A stretch of DNA of 13,700 nt from Lachnospiraceae bacterium (GCA_024689605.1 JAILDD010000100.1:1-13700); one strand, 5' to 3'; counted from the stretch's first letter, positions 1 through 9,700 are shown. Notes: a model not told the origin generated them from the sequence alone. Numbers and translations are program-made.

Positions 1-627
1 TACTCTTACATTTACATATCCGCCGAATTTGATCTCCTTAGCATACTCGGGACGGCGAAGCTCGAAAGGATTGCCGTTCTCAAGCCAGTTATCGGGAACC
101 TCTACCTGATAACCATCCCTGATCTGCTGCTTGAACATACCGTATCTGTAACGGATACCGCAGCCATATGCGGGATAGCCAAGTGTTGCAAGTGAATCAA
201 GGAAGCAGGCAGCCAGTCTTCCCAGACCGCCGTTACCGAGAGCTGCATCCGGCTCCTGATCTTCGATGACATCTATATCAAGTCCCAGCTCCTCAAGAGC
301 TTCCTTAACAGCCTTGTAAGCCTTCATATTTATCATGATGTTACCCATGGCACGTCCCATAAGGAACTCCATTGACAGATAGTAAACGGTCTTGGGATCC
401 TTTTTCTCGTACTGCTTCTGGGTCTCAAGCCACATATCAACAACCTGGTCCTTAATGGCATAGGAAACTGCCTGGAAGATCTGCTGCATTGTAGCTTCTT
501 CGATGGTCTTACGATAAAGAGTCTTAATATTGTAAAGCACACTCCTTTTAAACAACTCCTTATCAAAGGAATCCCTGATGGTTGCCCCTGATGAGGATGT
601 TACTGCGGTAGTTTTTTTAGCTGCCAT
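1..627 (-). CDS. glgP: Glycogen/starch phosphorylase, N-terminal part (truncated by window edge)
   Basis: Glycogen phosphorylase (GT35) cleaves alpha-1,4-glucan ends with phosphate to give glucose-1-phosphate in the cytoplasm. The reading frame is open from an ATG at 627 to the left edge, giving 209 residues of a protein usually around 800 residues long. Family hallmarks visible are YYLSMEFLMGR near residues 82-92 and the glycine-rich ALGNGGLGRLAACFLDSLAT near 129-148, followed by YGCGIRYRYGMF. The PLP-binding lysine would lie outside the window. The start is supported by an AGGAGG ribosome binding site at about 632-638. It lies 84 bases downstream of glgB on the same strand, with its own promoter inside the gap, so it can be read with glgB or separately. 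The family call is secure; glycogen versus maltodextrin preference cannot be read from this part. Confidence 0.95.
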   Translation of the reverse strand, partial: MAAKKTTAVTSSSGATIRDSFDKELFKRSVLYNIKTLYRKTIEEATMQQIFQAVSYAIKDQVVDMWLETQKQYEKKDPKTVYYLSMEFLMGRAMGNIMINMKAYKAVKEALEELGLDIDVIEDQEPDAALGNGGLGRLAACFLDSLATLGYPAYGCGIRYRYGMFKQQIRDGYQVEVPDNWLENGNPFELRRPEYAKEIKFGGYVNVRV

Positions 628-665
628 ATTTACCTCCTGTGGACCTTATGGTCTTTCTTAAATCT

Positions 666-702
666 AAAACAACGCATTTATTATACCAAAATGCGTTGTT
701 TT
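666..702 (-). terminator. Perfect 14-bp inverted repeat between glgB and glgP (terminator-like or operator)
   Basis: Bases 666-679 and 689-702 are exact reverse complements with a 9-base loop (680-688). In the minus-strand transcript the stem follows the glgB stop by 9 bases, and its descending arm ends in four Ts followed by an AT-rich stretch, as in a modest intrinsic terminator. The loop contains the glgP -10 hexamer, so the same palindrome could be an operator. A transcript started at this promoter would begin inside the second arm and could not form the hairpin. Confidence 0.6.
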
Positions 703-708
703 TATCAA
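680..708 (-). promoter_or_regulatory. Near-consensus sigma-A promoter for glgP
   Basis: Read on the minus strand, TTGATA (703-708) is followed after exactly 17 bases by TATAAT (680-685), with a TGG extension just upstream of the -10. Initiation would fall near 673, giving a leader of about 45 bases before the glgP ATG at 627. The -10 lies exactly in the loop of a perfect 14-bp inverted repeat. The match is direct sequence evidence; activity is inferred. Confidence 0.75.
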
Positions 709-711
709 ATC

Positions 712-2664
712 CTAGTATGAAAATGAGTATGCCACTGCTCCGAAAGGCGGAAGAGTGAAGGTTATTGAGTAAGGATGCTTGTCGCACTCACCCTCCTGCG
801 CCTTTATCTCTGCCGGAAGCTCATGGCCGTTACCGCCGAAGCGCTCCTCATCGGAATTAAGTATCAGCTTGTATTTGCCCTTCTTTGGAACGCCTACGCT
901 GTAATCCTGAAGCTCCATGGGGGTCATGTTGAATATGAAGATCAGGTTGTTCTTGCCGTCCTTTGACTTACGGATGAAACTGTAAGTGCTGCGGTAATTG
1001 TCGTTGGCATTTACCCACTCGAAGCCTTCCCAGCTGTCATCCAGCTCGTAAAGACATCTGTTTTCTCTGTAAAGCTTAAGAAGCTCTTCAGTGAAATTGA
1101 GCATTCCACGGTTCAGCTTGTTCTCAAGCAGAAACCAGTCCAGCTCCCTCTTCTCGCTCCACTCCCTCTCCTGGGCAAAATCCTGTCCCATGAAGAGAAG
1201 CTTCTTACCGGCATGACCGAACATGTAAGCATAGCCCACACGGAGGTTAGCATATTTATCCACCTGGTATCCCGGCATCTTATTTACCATGGAACATTTC
1301 AGGTGAACTACCTCATCATGTGAAAGAGGAAGTATGTATTTCTCCGCACAGTTGTAGCTCATGGCGAAGGTCATCTTATTATGATTGTCCTTACGGAAAT
1401 AAGGATCCAGCTTCATATACTCACAGAAATCATGCATCCAGCCCATGTTCCACTTGAAAGTAAAGCCCAGGCCGTCGTCCTCGGGTCTTGCAGTAACCTT
1501 GGGCCATGCTGTGGATTCCTCTGCAATGGTGATGGCACCTATATTAAGGCCGTGGATGACGCTGTTCATATGCTTAAAGAACTCTATGGCATCCAGGTTC
1601 TCATTTCCGCCATACTTGTTGGCTACCCACTGACCGTCACGCTTGCCGTAGTCAAGATAAAGCATGGAAGCAACCGCATCCACACGGATACCGTCTATAT
1701 GGAACTCACGCAGCCAGTACAGTGCGCTGGCAATAAGGAAATTCCTTACCTCTGTCTTGGAATAATTGAAGATCTTGGTGCCCCAGTCGGGATGCTCTCC
1801 AAGTCTTGAATCGGGATGCTCAAAAAGAGGCTCGCCGTCAAAATTAGCAAGTCCAAAGGCATCCTTAGGGAAATGCGCAGGCACCCAGTCAAGGATAACC
1901 CCTACCCCCATATTATGAAGCTTATTGATCAGATACGCAAAGTCTTCCGGTTCACCGTATCTTGATGTAGGTGCGAAATAGCCGGTAACCTGGTATCCCC
2001 AGGACCCATCAAAAGGATGCTCCAATATGCCCATAAGCTCAATATGAGTATACTTTGCATGGGTAAGATACTCGCATATCCTGTCAGCAAATTCCCTATA
2101 GGTATAGAAACCGTCCTCTGTGCCGTCGGGATGTTTCATCCAGGAACCGATATGGCACTCATATATGGACATGGGGGATTCGAAAGGATTTCTGTCTTTA
2201 CGCTCGGTCATCCACTTTTCATCCGACCAGCGGATCTTCTTTATATCATATGTTACGGATGTGGTACCGGGACGAAGCTCTGCAAGATTGGCAAAAGGAT
2301 CGGCCTTGTAGATGCCTTCACCGTTTGCCGCAGTAATGAAATATTTGTACAGCTCACCCTCACCAAGTCCCGGGATAAAGCAGGCATATATGCCGCCCTC
2401 ACCCAGCTTTGTCATGGGATGTGCCGAAGTATCCCAGTTATTAAAATTTCCTACGACATGGACCTCTCTGGCATGGGGTGCCCATACACCAAAGAAAACA
2501 CCTTTCTGTCCGTTCTGTGTGCAGGGATGGGAACCCAGCTTTTTATAAATATCATAATGCGAACCCTGTCCGAAAACATACTGATCCGCTTCTGATATGA
2601 AAACGGGCTCTTCCTGAAGCAAAGGTGCCTTGCCCTTTTCTGCCTTCTTTCTTGCTGCTGCCAT
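712..2664 (-). CDS. glgB: 1,4-alpha-glucan branching enzyme (GH13)
   Basis: GlgB transfers a cut alpha-1,4 chain to an alpha-1,6 position to branch glycogen, in the cytoplasm. The 650 residues are a normal length for a one-CBM48 form. A CBM48 N-domain lies around residues 50-140 (FFGVWAPHAREVHVVGNFNNW). The GH13 barrel follows with DWVPAHF (259-265), the nucleophile D329 in DGIRVDA, the acid/base E382 in TIAEES, and LSHDEVVH (447-454) carrying the transition-state aspartate D450. A C-terminal beta domain ends with PPFGAVAYSFSY. All catalytic positions are present. The ATG at 2664 has an AGGAGGAG ribosome binding site at about 2671-2678. It lies 62 bases after the large TPR/AAA-like gene with no terminator between, so co-transcription is likely. 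The early lysine-rich MAAARKK start resembles that of the adjacent glgP. Confidence 0.97.
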   Translation of the reverse strand: MAAARKKAEKGKAPLLQEEPVFISEADQYVFGQGSHYDIYKKLGSHPCTQNGQKGVFFGVWAPHAREVHVVGNFNNWDTSAHPMTKLGEGGIYACFIPGLGEGELYKYFITAANGEGIYKADPFANLAELRPGTTSVTYDIKKIRWSDEKWMTERKDRNPFESPMSIYECHIGSWMKHPDGTEDGFYTYREFADRICEYLTHAKYTHIELMGILEHPFDGSWGYQVTGYFAPTSRYGEPEDFAYLINKLHNMGVGVILDWVPAHFPKDAFGLANFDGEPLFEHPDSRLGEHPDWGTKIFNYSKTEVRNFLIASALYWLREFHIDGIRVDAVASMLYLDYGKRDGQWVANKYGGNENLDAIEFFKHMNSVIHGLNIGAITIAEESTAWPKVTARPEDDGLGFTFKWNMGWMHDFCEYMKLDPYFRKDNHNKMTFAMSYNCAEKYILPLSHDEVVHLKCSMVNKMPGYQVDKYANLRVGYAYMFGHAGKKLLFMGQDFAQEREWSEKRELDWFLLENKLNRGMLNFTEELLKLYRENRCLYELDDSWEGFEWVNANDNYRSTYSFIRKSKDGKNNLIFIFNMTPMELQDYSVGVPKKGKYKLILNSDEERFGGNGHELPAEIKAQEGECDKHPYSITFTLPPFGAVAYSFSY

Positions 2665-2726
2665 AAGAAACTCCTCCTAAAATAATGTAATCCCCTAATA
2701 AATTGTCCGTTCCGTCAGTCGCGGGC

Positions 2727-5700
2727 TTATGCGACGCCGCCTCTTCTTCCCTGGAAATCTCTTTCCCGGAGAATAATCATCGCATCCTCTTTATCATACC
2801 GCTTTCCGCTTAAAATCTCAAGGAAAGTTGATACCAGATGGTGTGAAGACCTGTATATTGCCTCGTCCACGATCTCCTCAACTTCCGCAAGGGAAACGTT
2901 GTGCTCACCTATCTGAAGCTCATCTATGCGCTGATGAAGGGCAAGCACCGCCCTCTCCTCATCGATTTTATATTCCTTGCGGTATGCGTAATTCTTTGCA
3001 TACTCTACAAGAGCCGCATCCGTAAGGGGCGCCATATCTATGCGGGCATTGAAATAACCGTCAAGCATAGGATATTCGCGGATAACAGCATCCATAGCCT
3101 TCTTTTCATCAATGAGCATGATGACAATGCCGGTATCCGTCTTTTCCAGGACATTCGCTATCTTTTCAAGAGTCTCACGTTTGAGGTCTGAAGCGCCTTC
3201 TATAAGCAGGGCACCATTATCAAGCTGTGCCAGAACACCGGCCACATCCTTCTTGTTCATCTTAGCACCGCTGACCCTTGCCACTCTGTCCTCGCGGAAA
3301 TTACCTTCGATAAGCTGCAGTTCCCTGAGCAAGGCCTTAGCCAGGCCTCGGAGTTCTTCCTTCTCACCGCCGGTGATTATCACATTGCCTACATAAGGTG
3401 CGAGAGAAAGATTATCAATGGACACAAGTATCTGGTCACGCATCTTCTTTGAATAGAAGAAATGCTCAAAAATCTCTATCTCTTCATCCGAGAAATCCGG
3501 ATCGCCGTTTTCGGGATCATATACATCATTGATTTCCTCAACGGTTTCCACGCCTATCCTGTCGGCATCATTCTCAAGAGCATCGCCGATCTGGTCTATC
3601 TGTCCGGTGCTTAAGGATGCTTCATCAGCAGCTTCCTCCTCAGCTTCCTCATCGACTTCTTCTTCTGTACCCTCTGCCTCATCTGATCCGTCAGCATCGG
3701 TCTCGTCTGAATCAGACTCATCGTCCTCTTCACCCTCTTCATCCGATACTTCGTCAGCATCTTCACTATCTGCTCCTTCAGTTTCTTCTATATCATCTTC
3801 ATCCGAAGCCGGCTCAGTTTCTTCATCGTCTTCTTCGATTTCAGCTTCTTCTGCATCCTCAGCCTCGGCTGCTTCTTCTTCATCTGCTGCAGCACCGTCT
3901 GCATCAGCCGGTTCTTCCTGCGCATCTGCATCCTCAGCTTCTGCCTGACTGTCAGCCGCCGGCTCAGCATCAAGGTCATCAGCCAACGCTGCCGCAACCG
4001 CCTTTGCTCCGGGTGAAAGATCGTCGTCGTCATCCGCAGCAGCTTCAATAGCATCTGCTGCCGCTTCAGCAATTTCAGCCACAGCTTCTGCCCCGGCAAT
4101 ACCAGCGCCCGCAACAGCAGCCCCGGCTGCTGCCGCACCGCCTGTCTCAGCTGCCTCTGCTCCTGCGGCAGCTGTTCCCGCAGCCAGTGCTCCGGCTGCT
4201 GCCGTCTCAGCCACAGCTTCACCTGCACCAAGTGCCGCATCTGCCATTCCTGCCGCAGCCTTTTCAGCCTGAAGTGCTGCATCCACTTCTTTCCATATGG
4301 TGGTACCGTGGGTATCCTGGGATACGCCCTCTGACGCCTCTCCCAAAGGTTCTATTTCAGCATTCTTTGCAGCTTCCCTGTCTGCCTGAAGGGCTGCATC
4401 CACTTCCTTCCATATAGTAGTGCCGTGGGTATCCTGGGATACACCCTCAAAATCATTCTCTTCCGGCTCTGCCAGATATTCATCCTCATGGGTAACTTCC
4501 GGTTCCGCAGCTTCAGTCACTCCGCCGTCCCGCTCATATGAGTCAGCCTCTTCCTGCTCATGCTCTTCCATATAAGTGTCCAGCGGAACCAGATCAATAC
4601 CTGAAGTGGTATATTTATCTTCAAAGATACGGTCTGCCAGACCTACCGGGGGCTCCGGCTCTGTATGACGGGCTATGCTTTCCTTTACCCGTTTTTCAAA
4701 ATCAGCAAAAATAGGTCCCGTGCTGTCCTGTATGCGCTTCTCCGTATCCAGGTAGATCAGATCATCCGTAGAATCTTTCCTTACATCCCAGTTTTCAAGG
4801 GCTTCCTCCAAAGTAAGCTGGCCGGTGATCTGTTTTTCCACCAGAGCCTGGTCCATATCAAAACTCATCTGGCCGTCCGCATTCTGGGTAAAGATGGAAC
4901 CCTCGCCTCTTCCTGATGTGCGGATAACCCTTACTGCTGAGCTGCGCCTTGCGGGCACTTCGGGCTCTTCTTCGTAAACATCATCCTGTACCGGCTCATA
5001 CGATTCTTCGTCATAAGCAGCATCCTGTGCCTGCTCATACGAATTTTCAACAGCCGCATATTCCCCGGATGATCCGTCTGCCGCAGCATCTTCCGGTACA
5101 GCCACATTTGCCACTGCCGCACCTGCTGCCGCAGCTACCGGCACTGCCACATATCCCGGGTTGAGCCCTGCGGGGGGCACATCTATTACTAATTCGTTTG
5201 TCCTGTCTTCAAAGAAAGTCTGTCCTTCAGCATCTTCATAATTTCCCTCAGGCTGATCGGAGCCGGTATAATCCGTTTCCTGCTGTTCTTCCTCCTGATA
5301 TCCACCTTCAGCAGATTCGCCATCCCGACTGCTCTCTTCATAATTATCAGGTGCATAACCTTCTTCCTGATACTGACCGTCACCATAGCCATCTTCAGCA
5401 TATTGCCCGTCAGCATACTGATCTTCGGCATAGCCTTCTCCGGCATAACGGTCATCCCGGTATCCGTCGGCATACCCCTGTTCGGCATAGCGCTCGTCAG
5501 CGTACTGATCTTCAGCGTAGCCGTCCTCTGCATACTGATCATCCCTGTATGCCTCTTCGGGGTAACGGTCATCCTGATAACCGTCATTATAGCCGTCTCC
5601 GGCATAACGCTCGTCAGCGTATCTGTCATCACGGTATTCATCTTCGGAATAGCCGTAACCGTTTTCATCATCATAAGGATAGTCATCCTGCTCATCAATA

Positions 5701-6572
5701 AGAGGGCTGACTATCTTCCTGGTAGTGCTGCGTTTTCTTCTGTCACGGGCTGCAGCCTTACCCTCTTCCTCTCCTGCAAGAAGCTCTGCCATGGATGCGG
5801 CAAGCTCCCTGGAAAGATTGACGGTATTGAACTTGTCCTGGTCAATCAGCTTGACCTGTATCTCTTCAGTCTCGTCTCCGCTTCCGTCGTCATAGTACTC
5901 AGTGGAATAATCATCCGTTTCATATTTCCTGAGCTCAGCCTCGTTGCGGACATCATATATGCGCTGCTGCTCAGGGGTAAGCCTCTCGTGAAGCATCTTA
6001 AGCTCAAGAGCCTTTATTACCACCGGGCCCTTAAAAAACCATCTTACTATATCATCACAGGTCTCCACGCACTCCCTTGTGGCACCTGCCCTGTGATACA
6101 GGTACGCCAGCTGGTAACGCCACTCGGGATGTGAAGGCGCAAAATTATGCATCTGCTTTAAAATATCTATCTGGGACTTGAGGGAACCGCCGCACAGCTC
6201 CACCAGCCTGTACTGAAGGATCAGCTTTTCTATGCTGTCCGGGTCCAGGTTTTTGTACAGACGGTATGTCTTTTCCGCATTGTCAGCATCTCCTCTTTCA
6301 AGATAAAGATCGCAGAGTGCATAAACAAGCTTTTTATTAGGACGCTTCTTTGCCTTCTTGTTGTTCTTATATGCAAGCCTGAGCATCTCCACCGCTTCAT
6401 CCGACCTCCCGGACAAACGGTAAAGCTGGCTGATCTGCATAAGCGTCGTCATATCCGCGGGAACACGCCGCCAGTCAATACGGTCTGCTATCTTTACTGC
6501 CTTTTTAAAATCATTCTCCGCAGCCAATGATGATATCTGTTCCAGACGGATCTTGTATTCTCTGTTATCCAA
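2727..6572 (-). CDS. Large acidic protein: TPR-like N-terminus, low-complexity repeats, degenerate CbbX-like AAA+ C-terminus
   Basis: This 1281-residue protein has no assigned function. Residues 1-200 look like helical TPR repeats (EAVEMLRLAYK, DADNAEKTYRLYK). Residues 308-430 are tyrosine/acid repeats of the YAEDQYADE type. A 22-residue motif occurs twice identically (709-730, 748-769). An alanine-rich stretch (768-847) and a long Asp/Glu-rich stretch (846-986) follow. Residues 1020-1275 follow the layout of CbbX/SpoVK/EccA AAA+ domains: a VIITGG strand where Walker A should be but without GKT, a Walker-B-like ALLIEGASDL (1121-1130), then a YPMLDGYFNARIDMAPLT segment and a helical lid. It is therefore probably a non-ATPase scaffold; this is inference. 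No signal peptide or membrane segment is seen. The start is TTG at 6572, chosen because GAGGT lies 8 bases upstream and the nearby upstream ATG hits a stop at once. It lies directly upstream of glgB. Confidence 0.85.
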   Translation of the reverse strand: MDNREYKIRLEQISSLAAENDFKKAVKIADRIDWRRVPADMTTLMQISQLYRLSGRSDEAVEMLRLAYKNNKKAKKRPNKKLVYALCDLYLERGDADNAEKTYRLYKNLDPDSIEKLILQYRLVELCGGSLKSQIDILKQMHNFAPSHPEWRYQLAYLYHRAGATRECVETCDDIVRWFFKGPVVIKALELKMLHERLTPEQQRIYDVRNEAELRKYETDDYSTEYYDDGSGDETEEIQVKLIDQDKFNTVNLSRELAASMAELLAGEEEGKAAARDRRKRSTTRKIVSPLIDEQDDYPYDDENGYGYSEDEYRDDRYADERYAGDGYNDGYQDDRYPEEAYRDDQYAEDGYAEDQYADERYAEQGYADGYRDDRYAGEGYAEDQYADGQYAEDGYGDGQYQEEGYAPDNYEESSRDGESAEGGYQEEEQQETDYTGSDQPEGNYEDAEGQTFFEDRTNELVIDVPPAGLNPGYVAVPVAAAAGAAVANVAVPEDAAADGSSGEYAAVENSYEQAQDAAYDEESYEPVQDDVYEEEPEVPARRSSAVRVIRTSGRGEGSIFTQNADGQMSFDMDQALVEKQITGQLTLEEALENWDVRKDSTDDLIYLDTEKRIQDSTGPIFADFEKRVKESIARHTEPEPPVGLADRIFEDKYTTSGIDLVPLDTYMEEHEQEEADSYERDGGVTEAAEPEVTHEDEYLAEPEENDFEGVSQDTHGTTIWKEVDAALQADREAAKNAEIEPLGEASEGVSQDTHGTTIWKEVDAALQAEKAAAGMADAALGAGEAVAETAAAGALAAGTAAAGAEAAETGGAAAAGAAVAGAGIAGAEAVAEIAEAAADAIEAAADDDDDLSPGAKAVAAALADDLDAEPAADSQAEAEDADAQEEPADADGAAADEEEAAEAEDAEEAEIEEDDEETEPASDEDDIEETEGADSEDADEVSDEEGEEDDESDSDETDADGSDEAEGTEEEVDEEAEEEAADEASLSTGQIDQIGDALENDADRIGVETVEEINDVYDPENGDPDFSDEEIEIFEHFFYSKKMRDQILVSIDNLSLAPYVGNVIITGGEKEELRGLAKALLRELQLIEGNFREDRVARVSGAKMNKKDVAGVLAQLDNGALLIEGASDLKRETLEKIANVLEKTDTGIVIMLIDEKKAMDAVIREYPMLDGYFNARIDMAPLTDAALVEYAKNYAYRKEYKIDEERAVLALHQRIDELQIGEHNVSLAEVEEIVDEAIYRSSHHLVSTFLEILSGKRYDKEDAMIILRERDFQGRRGGVA
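4266..4448 (-). repeat. Two 66-bp coding repeats encoding an identical 22-residue motif
   Basis: Copies lie at 4383-4448 and 4266-4331 and encode the same 22 residues, beginning EGVSQDTHGTT and ending KEVDAALQA. Seven of the 22 codons differ between copies and every difference is synonymous. The copies are separated by 17 unrelated residues. This suggests an old duplication held by selection on the peptide rather than a recent slip. Confidence 0.85.
5283..5651 (-). repeat. Tandem Tyr/Asp/Glu/Gly repeat region in the large protein
   Basis: Residues 308-430 consist of degenerate short units with tyrosine every 3-6 positions flanked by acids, such as YRDDRYADERYAGDGY and YAEDQYADGQYAEDGY. The region is probably disordered and strongly acidic. 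The low-complexity DNA also keeps other frames open, which produces long spurious ORFs on both strands. Confidence 0.8.
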
Positions 6573-6636
6573 CTTACCTTACCTCATTACACTAAATCTG
6601 CCCCCCAAAAGAGCATAAAAACCCAATATCTTGTAA

Positions 6637-6665
6637 ATTTTACCATAGCCATTAACATAAGTCAA
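6637..6665 (-). promoter_or_regulatory. Sigma-A promoter for the large protein (and probably glgB)
   Basis: On the minus strand, TTGACT (6660-6665) and TAAAAT (6637-6642) are separated by exactly 17 bases, with a TGG extended -10. Initiation near 6630 leaves a leader of about 58 bases to the TTG start at 6572. The -35 overlaps the T-run of the preceding terminator. Confidence 0.75.
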
Positions 6666-6701
6666 AAAAAATTGCCCCGGAACGTCATCCGCTCCGGGGC
6701 A
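6664..6701 (-). terminator. Intrinsic terminator of the GNAT-C11 peptidase gene
   Basis: A 9-bp GC-rich stem (6673-6681 with 6693-6701, TGCCCCGGA against TCCGGGGCA) with an 11-base loop is followed, in the minus-strand direction, by eight Ts (6664-6671). It begins 17 bases after the stop codon at 6718. Confidence 0.92.
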
Positions 6702-6717
6702 TTCTGAACAGATCTTA

Positions 6718-9700
6718 TCAGTAATCCGTTCCTACAAAGTCTTCATCTATACTGCATTCCTTTATCTTTCCGCCGGATATATCATATCCGATGACTGCGG
6801 AATTGTAGCTGTCACCGCGCTGGTCATATATGGTGGCCATGCCGAGATAATAGCCAGAGGGCATTCCTTCCATCTTAATATTCATAGTAACACGGTATTT
6901 GATGCTGTCGCCTTCCGTATCAAAGGTCTGTCCGTAAGCATCAGTTGAATAGTACAGAGGCACGATCTCGTCTCCGGGCTGAAGCTCAATGTTGCTCTTG
7001 GTATTTACCATGAAGTTGATGCCGTCGTCTGAATCTACCGGAATCAGCCTTATTCCCTTTATGCTGAAATCCTCCGTATCCCTGTTGTAGGCAAATACCA
7101 GATAAGCTTCCTGTCCTTCATACAGCACCCTAGAACGGTACTCCACAACCGAGTATGTTGCAGAAGTGATCTCTATGCAAAGAGGCTGTCCGTCCATGAA
7201 TACCCATTCGCCGTCAAACTCGCTGCAGATACTGCCTTCACCATCAAGATACATGTATTCATCCTCACCGTAATACACGATATTCTCAGTATCTTCATCA
7301 TATGATGCAAGCATAAAGGAATAGCCCTGTATCATTTTCTGCAGTTCCTCGCTGACAGGTACAGAAAACGTATTATCAGCGATAACCGGCTCATTCTTTT
7401 CAAAAGCATAAAAATCGGAAACATCCAGTATAAGCGGCGTTTCATCCGTAAGCTCAACCAGCTGTTCCTGCATTTCATCATTCAGGCAGCCGGACATTTT
7501 GTAATAGTAAAGAGCCCGGATATTGTCATCCTCGCAGATATTGTACTCATAATCCAGGAAATACCAGAGGCCGGCAAAGGAATCTATGCTTCCGGGAATA
7601 TAGACACTAAGACCTTCCGAATCGCAGAGACTTCCGTTCTCACGATGGTACAGTATGGTCTCATCCATCAGCCTGTCTATCTCCGCACACTCTTCCGGAT
7701 ATGTGTCGCCCATATACTCTATGTAATTTCCCAGATCCACAAGGTTGAAAACATTGTAGCTGTCACCGACAACATGGGTTGATTTATTGCAGCAGCGTCC
7801 TATCTCCGCAAGAACACTTATATCCCCCGCCGAGTCTGTGAGCTGCCTTTCAGCAAGAGCACAATAGGCATCATACAGTTCCTCCGCTTTTGCCGCATCG
7901 ATAACCGCAAATGTCACGTCACTTGTAAAAAGTTCCTCGCCTATATTAACATTCTGGGTCATGTAATGATCCGTATAGCTGTCTGCTACAGCCTGAGCCA
8001 CCGCAGCCGGGCTCATGGAAGGATCATCCTTCATGGCTCCCAGCCATCCGTCATAATCCCAGCCTTCACCAGGCTCAGTCTCCTCGCTCAGTGCATAATA
8101 GGAAGCAAAACCGTTCAGAGCGTGGGTAACCTCCAGATTAGACATAAGGCAGGCATCAAAGCCAATGATATCAAAAGCGGGATCCTCCATATTCGGCTCA
8201 TAGACCATGCTCAGAGCTTCCCTGATATCCTTTAAGCTCATACATTTTCCGCCGTAGATAGAGTCCGAACCATAACCGAAAGGTCCTGAACCATGATCCC
8301 AGAGAACCAGCATCATATGGTCTGACTTATAGTTATCATCACAGTATTTTATAAAATCAGCCAGAGTCTGAGGATCAGTACTTCTCTGAAGCGGAAGATT
8401 CTCGATTTCCTCAAACCTGCCTTCCTTAATTAAAAACCGCTGAGTCTTGTTGGGATTTATAAAAGTATTGCTCCATCTGGTTGCACCGCCAGTCTGGACC
8501 ACAACGGAAATATTGTCCGGAGTATCCGCATCAATCATCTCATAAATATCAGTAGATGCGCATCCGTCCATTTCCGCAACTATCACATCATCTGTAAGAT
8601 ACACACTGTAGGCTTCTGAAGGCGGATCAGGATAATAGAGAAATTCCGGCAGCTCTAAGCCTTTTGATTCAAGCTCTGTCGAATACTGGTTCAAAAGCCC
8701 AAATATCTCATCTGTCTCCTCTGCATTTCTTACGCTTCTTTCCTCTGAAGTCTCTAACATGGTGGTTAAGGACAGATCATTTTCATCAAAGTCCTCCAAA
8801 TCCGCACCTATCATATAGACACAGATGGTCCATGTATCATCAGGATCCACACCGGGAATGGCCGCTATTTTTTCAGCCCCTTCCTCATCTATGGGTGACA
8901 GAGCCAGTATCTCTTCCCTGTCGACAGGCTCATTCCTATTGTCATACAGGTCTGTATAGTACATTTCAAGACCCAAATACCCGCACAACCCGACTATTGC
9001 CAGAACAATAACCACTGCCGTCAGGATGATGGAAACCTGCAAAAGAGGGAAAGCAAGAAGTCTGGGAATGCGGATAAACCAGGGGGCATCCTTGTAATGC
9101 TCCTTGAGTTTCCTGCGGTCTTCCTTCTTTGTTTCCTTCCAGCGCCTTTTGCGCTCTTTCCTGGCCGCCTTTTTCTCAGCCCGGGTGAGCTTTGGTTTTC
9201 TCTGTTTGGTTACTTTCTGATTAGCAGCCCCCTGAACAACCGCACCTGCTGCAACAGTTGCTGCCACATCAGAAGCTGCTACATTTGAAGCCATTTCATT
9301 TCCGACCGACAGGTCTTTCTTCATATATCCGCATGTAAAAGGGAAAAAATCAAACTTTTCAGTTCCTTCGTGAATGAAGCCCTGATTTTCATACCACTTC
9401 CTGAGCACCTGGTTCTCTTCAACAATGCTCAGCTTCATGGTTTTGCAGCCAAGTGACTTTGCCCTGCTGACCGCATCCTCCAAAAGCTGCTGTCCGATCC
9501 TGCCATGACGGTATTCCGGAAGAACACTTAAGCTTCCAAGCTCACATTCATCGCCGTTTATGCACAGATTATAATAGCCCACCATTTTATCATCCTTAAA
9601 GAATCCAAACATGGGCCTGTGCTGTTCATCTCGCCAGGATTTTAGCTTGTCCTCATCGGTTGCAAATGCCACATACCTCGGTGCATTTTCCTCCGTGATC

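Noticed and set aside
2017..2595. 192-residue plus-strand frame opposite glgB
   Set aside because: Shadow of the conserved glgB reading frame; no start signal or recognisable protein.
3788..4282. 164-residue minus-strand frame inside the alanine/acid-rich region
   Set aside because: Alternative frame of the same low-complexity DNA; composition is Leu/Arg/Gln-biased and it overlaps the large gene fully.
5283..5651. Possible CRISPR-like array in the tandem repeats
   Set aside because: The repeats are in-frame coding units with no regular repeat-spacer pattern and no cas genes nearby.
5403..6134. 243-residue hydrophobic plus-strand reading frame opposite the Tyr/acid repeats
   Set aside because: It is the antisense image of the acidic low-complexity repeats of the real minus-strand gene, with no ribosome binding site and repetitive Ile/Val composition.
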